Positions 23,571 through 33,560 of a DNA stretch of 64,000 nucleotides are shown piece by piece. Made by a program: the position numbers and the translations under genes. Within the stretch, counting starts at the first letter, position 1, and each line of letters opens with the position of its first letter. The notes beneath the pieces are model-generated. The model was not told the DNA's origin, made no database searches, and was given only the letters and a program-made list of their open reading frames with translations. The DNA is taken from contig CM022298.1 in the NCBI GenBank assembly GCA_011799875.1, forward strand, positions 192,098,423 through 192,162,422, in the 5' to 3' direction. This stretch comes from Thinopyrum elongatum (Eukaryota; Streptophyta; Magnoliopsida; Poales; Poaceae).

Positions 23571-24385
23571 CTATTAATTTTTTTTGTAGGGGGCACCTAA
23601 AATGCCCAAATCCAAATAATCATGAACTGAAGCTAAATACAAATATATGGAAATATTGTAGCGTGAGGAACTTTTCCAGCCAAAAAAAAGTAGAGTAATA
23701 TTCGGGGATTGTTTTCACACACACAAAAAGGTTCGGTCGATGTCCTTCCAGCGCGACACCATGACACACCTTTCGATCGACTGCATGGCCGCGGTGCATG
23801 CGCTTGCACAGGATTCCGTATCGATGCTGTGCTAACTAATGTGGTGTATAGGCGCGGCCGCGATACACGCGCTTGCACAGGATTACGTGTACTATTATGG
23901 TGTTCTTTTAAGTTTGACCAACCCTATAACCAAGCTCCCATAAGCGCACTCATCAATATGCCTCCGCCGTTGCGCATGCGTATAGTCGCTGAGTACTGTA
24001 CGATGCAGTACTATCGCTGCCATGTGGGACCTGGCCCCACATGTCATCCGCACTACAGCACCGTACGGTACTGCAAAGGATCTCAACCCCTCACGTCGTC
24101 TGCAGTCCCTCCTCGCGATGACGCCGCACTACCAAGCACGCAAGCAGGTCGAGCCACATCTATGCCTGCAGCTTACGAAGAGGAGGAGGACGAGCATGTG
24201 CTCCAGCACGCTGGCGAGGAGGAGCTAACGTGTCATTGGTGTCTCCGCCCACGCGGAGGAGGCTCGCATGGTGACTGTCGCGGCGGAAGCCGGTCGCGCC
24301 CTCGCCGAGCCCGCAAACCGGGTGCAGACGTGGAATCTACCCTCGAGACCTTCAATGCCACGTGGATCATGCAATCTGAAGGAAC
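23571..24385. other. No gene proven; includes a 68-bp tandem duplication
   Basis: CGCTTGCACAGGATT(C/A)CGT occurs at about 23800 and 23868 within two related units. A 233-codon open frame (23709-24410) has no recognisable motif and is not called. Confidence 0.4.
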
Positions 24386-24763
24386 AATTTGGGTCAGTCA
24401 ACTCTTGTGAGCCGTTGGATGCAACATGGACGGCCAGAAGGGCTTCTTCAACCTCCGAAAATGATGCATTGTTCATCTTCTCTCTCAACCATCGAGCCGC
24501 CACCTTGCCACAGGCCTAACCGCCTGCTACCGCTGCCCCGCCCTCCCCTAAATAGCCTACCACCGCCATGCTCCCCCCCACCCCCGTCGTCCGTTTAACC
24601 CCGGGCACGATCTATTTTTTTCGGCGGACTGCATTCTAGACCCAACACTCATAAGATAGATCATGGGCATCCTGCCACACTAATATAGATTCTGGGGTAG
24701 CTTCTCTGTCGTCTTCTTCTTTCACTCTGTCGAACTTCTTTCACAAATCGACTGACCCAAATT
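24386..24763. mobile_element. Short TIR element, copy B (about 0.38 kb)
   Basis: Perfect 14-base inverted ends AATTTGGGTCAGTC at 24386-24399 and 24750-24763. Interior words shared with copy A include CGCCCTCCCCT and TAAGATAGAT. No transposase. Confidence 0.65.
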
Positions 24764-25001
24764 ATACTACTAGTACGTATTAAGTACAGTAGGAACACGA
24801 AGATATGAGTAGTAGTACCAACTACAAGAAGAACAGTAGTAAGACATACTAGTACTACTGTACATACTAAAGAGTTCAAATAACGAGAAAGAACATAACA
24901 TAGTTCTGCTGGGCGCTCAGCACAACACCCATGAAATAAAACTAAGCAACTAGTCTGCTTGACACTGCACTAGAACCAGCATGAGCAACGGCACTGCCAC
25001 C
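24764..25001 (-). other. 3' flank of the exonuclease-like gene
   Basis: AT-rich, with several ACTAGTACT-type words. TTTTATTTCATGGG on the minus strand at about 24930 could be part of the 3' UTR. No separate gene. Confidence 0.4.
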
Positions 25002-25724
25002 TTACTCGGAGTCCTCGTCCATGTCCTCGACTTCGTCCTCATCCCTCTTCCTCTTCCTCTTCGCCGACACTTCTTTGCTTGAACTGGACACTGGGCTCTG
25101 CTTCTTCATCCAACTCTTGTAGATATTTAAACAAAGGTAGGCATTCGTTGCTGCGTACACGATGTGATTTTCATCTATTATCTTCGACTCCCATGCAAGA
25201 TGAAACTTGGGATGAGGTTTCTTCAGTTCAGCGTACGAAGGATCAATCATGGATGCTGCCAGGGTCAGCATTGAAGGCTGAGAGGAGGACACCAAGCTTT
25301 CCTTCTGGAGATTGAAGGGCTGGCCTAAAACAAGGCCTATCCGATCCAGGACTCTCCTGTCATTCGTAAAGTCTACAGTAACGAATTTCACTCTTTTGTC
25401 CTTGAGGAAGAACTCAAAATCCTGGCACCTAATGTCGGCATGGCATATGTGGTAGACCAAGCACATGTTATGTACGCAAACCTGGATCACGGCGGGCTTC
25501 TTCATCTCTGCCACCTTTAGAAGCTTCTCCTTTTCCAGGACTGTGGTGTACTCAACATCTAGCCCAGCGACCCACTCATCCTTTGAACTTTCGAACATGT
25601 GTAGGAAGCGACCAAGGCATGCTTTCACCGTGGCGGATGTACGGGTGTAGATGATGATGAACTCATCGCCGGTGATGGTTCTAACCTTGTACTCACCACC
25701 GATCATGGAGATTTGGGAGGCCAT
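25002..25724 (-). CDS. 3'-5' exonuclease domain protein (DEDD, Werner-like), 240 aa, altered Exo III
   Basis: Complete intronless ORF starting MASQISMIGGEYKVR. The Exo I motif GLDVEYT gives Asp56 and Glu58. The Exo II region VDFTNDRRVL (about 117-126) supplies Asp122. The Exo III block YAATNAYLCLNIY (190-202) has Asn194 where active enzymes have Asp, so one metal ligand is missing and activity is doubtful. The C-terminus has a basic KRKRKR run, a likely nuclear signal, followed by an acidic tail. Length fits the small plant WRN-exo-like family. The start has a good context (TCC ATG GCC). It lies inside the CACTA as probable gene cargo. Other grass paralogues should be checked for the same Asn before calling it dead. 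Confidence 0.8.
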   Translation of the reverse strand: MASQISMIGGEYKVRTITGDEFIIIYTRTSATVKACLGRFLHMFESSKDEWVAGLDVEYTTVLEKEKLLKVAEMKKPAVIQVCVHNMCLVYHICHADIRCQDFEFFLKDKRVKFVTVDFTNDRRVLDRIGLVLGQPFNLQKESLVSSSQPSMLTLAASMIDPSYAELKKPHPKFHLAWESKIIDENHIVYAATNAYLCLNIYKSWMKKQSPVSSSSKEVSAKRKRKRDEDEVEDMDEDSE

Positions 25725-26124
25725 GGATTTTGGAGGCGGGTTAGGAGAAGTGGATCTGGTGTAATGTGAAAGGACGGGATGACTGAGAGCGAACTGTTGT
25801 AAGGTAGAAGATGGGGATGAGTAGGGCGTGCGAATGGCGTGGGGTGGTGGCTTGCCCGGTGGATAAATGGCTGCATGCCCCCAAAGAGTTCTTGAGTACT
25901 ATGCGGGACCCACTAGATGTCATGTCTACTAACCCACATCATAGGCCTGACAGTATAGCTTCTGCGTGTTCACACGCCATGCCGGCGCGTGCATGTAACT
26001 TTCACTTAATTTCGCCAACCGTCATGCCTCCCACGACCTTCGCCTCCCTCGCGTGGTCGCGCCCTTTGAGACTTCGGGCGGCTATAAATGAGCAAAAAAA
26101 ATTGCCTACTCCGCATGCATGATA
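25725..26124 (-). other. Upstream region of the exonuclease-like gene
   Basis: No gene. GCTATAAATGAGC on the plus strand at about 26080 looks like a TATA box of a lost plus-strand gene. Promoter elements for the minus gene are not obvious. Confidence 0.35.
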
Positions 26125-26332
26125 CTCCCTCTGGTCCTTTTTACTCCGCTGGTCCTTTATACTAAAAATATCAATATCTACAATACCAAATATATATTTT
26201 ATGAAACTACATTTCATAATGAATATAAAAATATTGATTTGACATTGTGATGTTGATACATTTTCCTATAAGTTTGGTCAAAGTAGAGGTACTTTGACTT
26301 CAGACAAAACTTATATGCACTATGCAGACTAC
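26125..26332. mobile_element. Stowaway-like MITE, right end damaged
   Basis: Left end CTCCCTCTGGTCCTTTTTAC after TA. Interior TTTCATAATGAATATAAAAA and TTTGGTCAAAGTAGAG are typical. The right end is fused to another CTTCCTCCGTCC-type end at about 26332. Confidence 0.65.
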
Positions 26333-26612
26333 TTCCTCCGTCCAGGTGCGTTATGATATTGCCATGTCATATATAGTCATCACAACAATCTGCATGCTTG
26401 ACTCTCCGTCTCCCTCCGGTAGTCCCACCACTCCTCCTCGTGTGAAAACAATCTGCATGCATGACTCTCCTCCCCCCTCGCTCGTCCAATCCATTGTGAC
26501 CAGCAATATTTCCACCCCTCCCCTCCCCCATAATTTACTCCAACAAAAATATGCCCACCTAGCTGTTACGTTAATCACGCAACATATCTTACATAGGTGT
26601 GGCAATGCTCGC

Positions 26613-26620
26613 TATAAATA
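26613..26620 (+). promoter_or_regulatory. TATA box upstream of 26707 frame
   Basis: TATAAATA, 87 bases before an ATG at 26707, with a CT-rich leader between. The spacing fits a plant core promoter. Confidence 0.5.
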
Positions 26621-26706
26621 TTGCGCCTCCCACGACATTTGGAAGAACGCTCATGTTCATCGCCTTTATCTCCTCCTCCCTCTCAATTAAGGACCCATCG
26701 ACCACC

Positions 26707-27478
26707 ATGGCATCGCCCCTCCCAAGCCCTAGGTGCCCCTCGCTGCCCCACGCGGAGGGTCACGCGTCGCCGTTCCGTTCCGTTCCTCACCGTCACTAGT
26801 CGAGGAGGACATGTCGGTGTTCCGTTCCTCGCTGCCACCAGTGGAGGATGACGCATCGGTGTTCCGCTCCTCGCCGTGACGTGTCGAGGTGGACGCGTCG
26901 GCGTTCGCACTCTCGCCACCACGAGCATCGGAGGATGCGTCGGCTCCCCGCTACGAGGAGAACATCACGCCGCCCACCGAGCCCCCAACTTGGAGGAGAT
27001 TTGGAAAGAAATGGAGGTCGCCTTGTGGGAGGCTTTGCCTCCGGCAGAGCACGCCAAAAGAAAGGCAAAGAAAAAGGCCGAGGAAGAGAAGCGCGCCGCG
27101 AGGCATGCTGCCTGGCAGGCCTATGTCACGTCCGAGAGAGTCAGGCAATTGGCTCTTTGGCAGAAGGCTCGTGCGAGGGCCGTGTTGGTGGCAGAGGACG
27201 CCCGTGCCAAAGCCTTGAGTGTAGTCGGGCCCAAGCACCTCATCTACACTTGGCGGTACGTGGACCGGGTGCACGCTTCCAGTGAGGAGGAGTACCTGTT
27301 GGCGTCGGATCACCAGACCGGTGAGATCGTGCTTGCCCGCCGGCAAGCCGCCAATCAGCACCTCGCGAGTTGCGAGGCCGAGGAAGAGGCATTGTGTCGC
27401 CGAGCTGGGAAACGGCCGTGCACCAGGGCACTCGTGGCGCGCCGCAAGCGCTCCACCCAGCGCCATGGCTTTTATTAG
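26707..27478 (+). pseudogene. Ala/Arg-rich coiled-coil protein gene, frameshifted, unknown function
   Basis: The ATG at 26707 (MASPLPSPRCPSLP) opens a Pro/Ser-rich N-terminus that hits a stop after 30 codons. The main body is in another frame, from about 26970 to TAG at 27476: IWKEMEVALWEALPPAEHAK, a basic AKRKAKKKAEEEKR helix, then SVVGPKHLIYTWRYVDRVHA and a basic C-terminus ending RHGFY. The region between contains imperfect repeats of TCGGTGTTCCG(T/C)TCCTCG. At least two frameshifts are needed to join the parts. I do not recognise the family by name. It looks like a decayed host gene carried in the CACTA. Confidence 0.5.
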
Positions 27479-28018
27479 GAATAATTTAGTGTTGTAAGGT
27501 GATCTCATTAGTTTTGGGACGGAAATGATAAAGCCCGAATGTTCAGGAATTATTAGCGTCCTTAATTAAGTATGTAAAAGGAAAGGTTTAGAAACCTTGT
27601 GTATCCATACGCATTTGTAAGTACGTGCATATAGCACAAACTTAACTGTATATCGCAGTACATGTCTCTCTCTATATATATGCTTGTAGACTATACTACT
27701 ACTATTATGTATACACACACGTGCAAATGCACGTTTTAACATTACGATGCGGTTTTTGTAAAAGTAGAAAATCAGCACTAGTCAAGCTTGTGAAACGATT
27801 CAATGCAAAAGAAATGCAAAAATGCTCGTTTGATTGTTTACTTTAGCTTCCTTCTCTCTGTGGTTATTTCTCTATCGTACTTTGTACGGAGTATCTCACT
27901 GGTCGGGAAGGCATGCAAATTCCCAAACCGCTTCGTACACCCTGTATCAAATTTTTTGCCTAACAAGTTGTGCCGTGCAATTGGAATTCCAACTTGAGTA
28001 CTACTACTAGGAGTACTA
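27479..28018. other. Downstream flank, no gene seen
   Basis: AT-rich with ATATATAT and CACACA words at about 27670-27720. Ends in ACTACTACTAGGAGTACTAG. Confidence 0.4.
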
Positions 28019-28452
28019 GGGGCCAGTTCTTTTAGGCTTCTAGATTAGTACTCCCATAACTACTACCTCATTTCCGGTTTATAGGGCTCAATTCAAAAAT
28101 CTCACCAACCAAGGTAGATGATGAGTGGTGGAATAATTTTTGTAGTTTGTAAAATCACTCAATTAACGCGCTCGTTTTCCCCAAAGAATTGTGTTTACTG
28201 ATGCATTAATTGCAATGCATGCATGCATGAAGTACATGCATTGGTCATTTTTCTCTTAATCCTTGCATGCAATGAATTTAATGTACCTTGAAATCTGAAT
28301 ATGTGATGGGGAGCCATCGAATTGAGACTTATAAAACGGGAAACCTAAAATTTTGAGATAAGCACTATAAACCAGAAAGGATGGAGTAGATTAGAAGCCC
28401 AAATGAATGAGTGAGGCGGCTTATTTTTTAAGCTACCAAAAGAAATGGCCAT
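28019..28452. mobile_element. Possible TIR element containing a nested Stowaway
   Basis: GGCCAGTTCTTTT at the left and inverted GGCCATTTCTTTT at the right suggest a MITE of another superfamily. A Stowaway (28063-28386) sits inside. The target duplication is unclear. Confidence 0.4.
28063..28386. mobile_element. Stowaway MITE
   Basis: Ends CTACCTCATTTCCGGTTTAT and inverted CTCCATCCTTTCTGGTTTAT, flanked by TA at 28061-28062 and 28387-28388. The middle holds a GCATGCATGCATG palindrome. Confidence 0.8.
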
Positions 28453-28688
28453 AGGAGTAGTAGCTAGGGATACTAGTAGTAGTAGATAGGGATCGAGTGT
28501 GCGAGATGAACCGGACAAAGTAAATGCAGAGAGATGAAATGCAAAAAAGACAGAGGGATGTGATGGCTGCTTGTCCGTTTATTTTACCAGGCCACTTATT
28601 ACTGGGAGTGGTGGGGTTTTGTGATATGACGGCTTTACTGCCGCGCCATGAGCGGGGTGAGACTCCCATGCAGCGCCGCCTTCTACAC

Positions 28689-28885
28689 TAGTACTACCTC
28701 CGTCGTGGTTTATTAGTCCCCCATGTAATTTGACTGAAGATTTAACTGACAAAATGTTAGTGCATGTCACCAAAAACTATATCGTTGGATTCGTATTTGA
28801 AAATAGTTTTCAATGATATAATTTTTGGTGACATGCATAAGCATTTATCGTACTATATATAATGTTAGTGAAATTTATTGTCGTA
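28689..28885. mobile_element. Stowaway-type MITE, right end replaced
   Basis: Left end CTACCTCCGTCGTGGTTTAT. Long inverted arms GTGCATGTCACCAAAAACTA and its inverse TTTTTGGTGACATGCATAAG surround a centre at about 28800. The expected right end is missing and a Helitron-like end follows. Confidence 0.6.
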
Positions 28886-28921
28886 CTATATATAGTAAGG
28901 TGCCCGTGCGTTGCACGGAAC
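28886..28921 (-). repeat. Degenerate Helitron-like 3' end (minus)
   Basis: On the minus strand CCGTGCAACGCACGG (6-bp stem) is followed by GCACCTTACTA, close to the Helitron 3' pattern hairpin then CTAG but with the final tetranucleotide changed. Its 5' end was not found. Confidence 0.4.
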
Positions 28922-29300
28922 AGTGAAATGCATTGATCGGGGAGTTGTTTATTTTGACAAAGTATGTGGGGGTCATCTCATGTGTAACGAGTATCGATAG
29001 GTTTCTTCGGATATTATTTCTTCTCTAGAGCTCACAAGCATCCGGGTGAATAGTAAATGTAGGCTAAATAGATAAAAAAGTATCTTTTGCAAACAAAAGT
29101 GTTCAACTGTTCAACCTGTATCCAAAACTTTTGAAGAAATAACACTTATTGTGCTTTGAAGATTCTAGACTAAACCATAAATGGGTACACTTTTATTCAA
29201 GCGTGATACTCTAATAGAGCAAGATCATGCATGGAAGGTTCTATACTATATAAATAAGAAGTGTCCACATGCTTAGACAGCGGCTTACATTGAGTGAAGA
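28922..29300. other. Downstream flank of the SINA-like fragment, no gene seen
   Basis: AT-rich; may hold the 3' UTR of the minus-strand fragment. Confidence 0.35.
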
Positions 29301-30005
29301 CTAATAATGAACAGTTAACTTGGTAATGCATATGCCCAGGTGAACCTCCTTGGAGTCCCCGTGCATCATCTTGGGGGGAAGATGATACCAGGCCTCTTCC
29401 ATGTCCACATTGTCGGGAACAGAGCAGCTCGGCACAGTCCCATTCAGCATGATGGAGGTGCCGAGGTCGCCCTCGTACGCCGGAGGGGCAATAACAGTGA
29501 GCACGCACCAGTACAGCGGCCTCGTGTCAGCGTCAGCGGCGTTGCCCCTTACGCACACTACAAAGATGGGGCGGTAGCCTGCACGGGCCTTACCTGTGCC
29601 CACGGCCAAGAGGAAGACGCTGTCATCCTCCTCCGTGACTAGCAGGTGGCGGTGATCCTCCAGCGACTCCAGCACGGCAAACAGGTAGCACGTCTCGTAC
29701 TTGATGTTCACCGCGGGCCAGTAATGATTGCCGGACGGTGCCGTGAGGTGATGCACGAGGCTCGTCGGTGAGCCCTCAAACGACGGCGTGCACTCATAGC
29801 AGTAGCAGGGCGCGTGCGTGCATCTGGAACTATGCTCCGCCAATGAGTTCTGGTCGACGTACCTCTCGCAGCCGAAACTCTTGTAGACGCAGGGCACCTT
29901 GCAGGCATCGACCAGGCCGTCCATGAAACGGGAGTGGCTGTAGGGGACGTTGCGCCCGCCGCATGGAGCGCAGGAGTAGCACACGAAGTGGTAGATGGTG
30001 TACTT
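29301..30005 (-). pseudogene. SINA-like E3 ubiquitin ligase, 5'-truncated fragment
   Basis: Open without stops on the minus strand from about 30005 to TGA at 29301. Counting from the Met at 29984, Cys32, Cys39, His51 and Cys55 form the C-x6-C-x11-H-x3-C pattern of the SIAH-type zinc finger, followed by a sina/TRAF-like beta-rich region ending LGICITKLTVHY. The N-terminal RING finger that recruits the E2 is absent: upstream the frame meets a Stowaway-type end (CTCCCTCCG, about 30012) and the Helitron at 30048. Full SINA-like proteins have a RING before this point. It is probably a captured or truncated copy and cannot be a ligase on its own. Confidence 0.8.
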
Positions 30006-30047
30006 ACTAGTACTCCCTCCGTTTCTTTTACTAGTCTCTACTCTCTA

Positions 30048-30528
30048 TCCCTACTCTCTACTCTTATAAAAAACCGAGTTGGTGATGATGGTGTGCCTGC
30101 CATCTTGCAATACAGACCGTCCGATCTATATCTGACGGATAGAAAGCAAACTATGGCAATTTTGCAAAAGGATACCCATACCTCTCTTGTTCATCCTTAT
30201 CTCCCAGAACTTCACTGTTGAGTAATTAAAAAAGGATGCCTCTGGAACAATCTGGCATGGTGGCCGTTGCCGACGTCATCCATCCCCATGCCTCCGCTAA
30301 GTCCGACCACCAATCACTACCGTGCCCCACTCCTCCTCACCTTATCTCTCATCTTTCTCGAGATATCATTTTTTCGATAAAATTCTCAAGATACCATTTT
30401 TTTGATGAAATTCTCGAGATATCATTAGTTTTTACACATGGGATTACTCCTGCATGGGTCAATCACAACAGGTGTTTTGTAAAAAAATGCATCTTGATGT
30501 TCCGTGCAATGCACGGGCATCTTGCTAG
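30048..30528 (+). mobile_element. Short non-autonomous Helitron
   Basis: 5' end TCCCTACTCTCTACTCTTAT preceded by A. The 3' end has the hairpin CCGTGCAATGCACGG (30502-30516) eight bases before terminal CTAG (30525-30528), followed by host T. Insertion between A and T and a CTRR end with a hairpin define Helitrons. No RepHel coding, length about 0.48 kb. The exact 5' base could shift by a few because CTCTACTC is repeated. Confidence 0.75.
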
Positions 30529-31226
30529 TTTGCATATAATTCCAAACACCATGTAGACATGTTCTTCGACCATTTTACAACTATGTTAGTATCATTGTTA
30601 TTGGTCAGCCGGTGCAAGTTCTAGCCCCGGGTGTTTTAACCTTTTTTTTAGTAATGAAATCTAGCGATTGTTCGCCACGAGCCCAATCCTGGCGAATCCC
30701 ACATAACCATCAGATTTCCATCCGACGGTGGCCTATTTTTAAGCCATTGTATTTGACAAAACCGCCACCCTTGCACACGTACTATAACTGCGTCGCGGCC
30801 GTTTGCAACTGCCATGTCTCCCAGCGAACATTTGCTGGGGATTGGAGTTAGACCGATGGCAGTTCGTAGTCGTTCCACGCTCGGGCATTGAAGTTTGTAA
30901 CTATTTTAATATACTACTCCTCCGGTGCTAGTAGTAGAGCAGAGCCCTACTCGGCACTCCACTATACTACTCGGGCATAGTAGTAGGTACTGTAGTTTAT
31001 TGTACTAGTACTGTGATCACTCAAGCAAGTTGTCTGGCATTGATATGACCCTACGCTACTGGGATGTGTCTCGTAAGCCAAGCGGTGTGCTGCTGCTACA
31101 TTGTCATCATCACCTGTCCACTTCCCGCAGCACATATTCGCTTCTCCATCCTCGTCCGCACATAATCGTCCAATCTTCCATCCCTGCTAGGCGCCTCCCC
31201 CCTCTTCCAAAACCCAAACACTAACA
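30529..31226. other. Upstream region of the F-box gene
   Basis: No gene. Contains ACTAGTACT-type words (30905-31015) and a CT-rich leader (about 31110-31215) directly before the ATG. No convincing TATA box seen. Confidence 0.4.
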
Positions 31227-32570
31227 ATGGCAGAACCCAGCAGCGTTCGCCGAAAGAGTAGCTGGAATTCGCTCCCCACAGAGGTAATCAAGCTCATTGT
31301 TTCGCATGTGGACAATCTCAGTACCATGCTGCTCGCCGCATGCTCGCCGGGGCTGTACCGTTTACTCAAAGCCCTCAGGCCGGAGCTTTTTAAGCCAACT
31401 CCCTGCTTGCTGATGCCGCCTGATCTTAAGAAATGGCATGTCACGCAGCATAACAATCATAGGGTGGCGAGCATCAACCCCCTTGACTGCGATCCGATCC
31501 CCGTCACCCTCAACTACATTAACGGTATGTACTGGGTCGGCATGAACATGTCTTGGATGGTGCTCATCGACGGTCGCGGTAGCTGGATGCTCGTGGAGGT
31601 CTACACCCAGCGATTGATCCCCCTTCCTTCGATTAACACTGCACTGCCTTGGCACCGCGGCCCAGAATACTCGGAATCTTACAGTAGCCAACATGATACC
31701 AAGTTTGATTTGCTCAAGGTTGTAATCTGCCAAGTGCCCACAAGATCTACGAATTATAAAGACTTCAGGCTAATTGCGTTCTTCAACCACGGTCTCGCCT
31801 ATCTGACAGGCCACTCGGGTAAGTGGATAAATGTGCACATCCATCGCAGGATCATACACCCTCCATGGCTCTCTGATGCCATTGAACACAAGGGCTTCAT
31901 TTATGTTGTGGACTCCATCTATGGCTGGACGTATTGCTGGCCTACTCCAGTCATCGCTAGAACAGGCTATTACAGCAGTATGTTACTTTCCTATGATATC
32001 ATGATGGCTTGCTTATATTACTGTCAACATTTACTGAAAAATATTCATGCTCATAACATGCTGTTCTTAAGATTGACTACAGTAGGAGCCCTTTTTTATT
32101 TGACTCCAACTTGATATGATGTTCTAGGCCGCCTGGTGTCCCTACCCTTCCTAATCCCAGAACCTTTCAAAGAAAAGCGGCATGGCAGTTGCAGGTGGTT
32201 CCTAGCTCGATCAGATGACGGCAAACGATTGATGATCATTCGCACGTACCGGACGTGTTGTTTCGCGGAATACAATCACAGTCACTGCAAGGTCTTTGAG
32301 CAGGATCCTAGCTTCTCTGGGCCTTCAGGAATTTTTGACTGGATGCCAGTAAGTAGCCTTGGTACATGCTCTCTGTTTCTCAGATTGAATTATCTGATTA
32401 ACCAGGAGATAACCGACGGCAAGGATCATGATGGCAGCGCGGTTTCGTTCATCAGGAAAAACTGTGTGTACACAGCGTACCATGCGTCTCTCCATGCATC
32501 ATGCCCTGATATGTGCCGCCACGCTCTACAGCCCAAAGTAGGAGAGAGGGTCGCAAGTATCAGACTTTGA
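31227..32570 (+). CDS. F-box protein with DUF295-type C-terminal domain, two exons, about 397 aa
   Basis: Exon 1 is 31227-31977 and exon 2 is 32128-32570. The donor is GCA|GTATGT and the acceptor TTCTAG|GCC; the exons sum to 1194 nt (398 codons including stop) and join in phase without stops. The N-terminus (about residues 11-50, WNSLPTEVIKLIVSHVDNL) is an F-box, the Skp1-binding module of SCF ubiquitin ligases. The rest matches the grass DUF295 layout: a middle segment with VVDSIYGWTYCW and, near the end, SLGTCSLFLRLNYL then NCVYTAYHA. Length is normal for the family. The start AACAATGGC is a strong plant context, and polyadenylation signals follow. It appears intact yet lies inside the CACTA, so it is probable gene cargo. 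The substrate is unknown. Confidence 0.82.
31978..32127 (+). other. Intron of the F-box gene
   Basis: 150 bases, GT..AG, T-rich 3' part, retained stops in all readings. Phase 1 between Ser and Arg codons. Confidence 0.75.
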
Positions 32571-32638
32571 CCTGCTGGTTGGAGTTTCCCCCGTCAGGCA
32601 CCCATCTGGTTCAAGCCATCAGCCAATCTCCACAGCTT

Positions 32639-32644
32639 AATAAA
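32639..32644 (+). terminator. Polyadenylation signal of the F-box gene
   Basis: AATAAA 69 bases after the stop. A second AATAAA lies at about 32893, after a T-rich 3' UTR-like stretch. Confidence 0.5.
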
Positions 32645-33117
32645 TAGTAACGTCTAACTGAGCCAGTTAGTTAGATGCGTACACTTGGTGTAGTAGGATC
32701 TTTATTTAGTTTGATGCATACACTTGTTCTTTTTTGATAGCCCTTTTGTAATGTTGGATGATGTTTGGTTTGGAAGAGAGAGCTGCGTCTTTACTCTTCT
32801 GGCCTGCTTACTGCTTCTGTTGCACCCCAGCCCTGGTTGCTGCTGCTGCTGTTTTCAATGTACAATCAGTAATATATTTCGTCTGTTGGTTTAATAAATG
32901 TGTCGTTAGAACGACCAACACAATGTTTTGGAAGTCGTTGCACGGTCCGATCCTTTAGTGCCCTGTATGTAGCGCATACTATTTTTGGTACGGAACACAT
33001 TTTCCACTTGTCGATCACATGCAGCCTAGTGATGAAGGCCCAATAGAGGAGCCCATAATTAACTTGAAGGGAGGCTCTCACATGAATCCGGCCCAGGTAC
33101 ATGCTCATGGTCCCCTA

Positions 33118-33149
33118 AACATAAATAAATAAATAAATAAATAAATAAA
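33118..33149. repeat. AAAT microsatellite
   Basis: About seven AAAT units in tandem. Confidence 0.9.
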
Positions 33150-33560
33150 GCTAAATGCTCATGCACCAGTTCTTCAAATTTATGATTTGAAAAGTCAAAT
33201 TTTAACAGGAGGATATTATTTCCTATGAGAGTGTCGTTACATTCAGTCGATATTATTCTTAGGCAAAGATAGCGACTAGTCTTTTTTCTCCCACCATTTT
33301 CTTCCTGCAACCAGTGGACCCATGCAAATCATAGTCAACATTGTAAATAGTTCTGGTCCATTATTATTTTTCGATAAGAATGCCCAACACACTGGCGACA
33401 CCACTTTATCCCAGGGCTTCTGAATGTGCTTGGCTTCACACCTCAAGAAGAAAATTGTCTCAAAAAAAAACCTCAAGAAGAAAAAGGTGCTCCGCAGCAT
33501 TTTACAATAAGTTGTAGCCATATAAAATTAATTCTTATAATCCAGCATAATGAGTTTTTG

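Larger units (their letters stand above)
32571..33560. other. 3' UTR and flank of the F-box gene
   Basis: 3' UTR-like to about 32900, then noncoding DNA with an AAAT microsatellite. No further gene. Confidence 0.45.

Noticed and set aside
23709..24410. 233-codon plus-strand frame.
   Set aside because: No recognisable motif, composition shifts along its length, and it runs into the TIR element at 24386.
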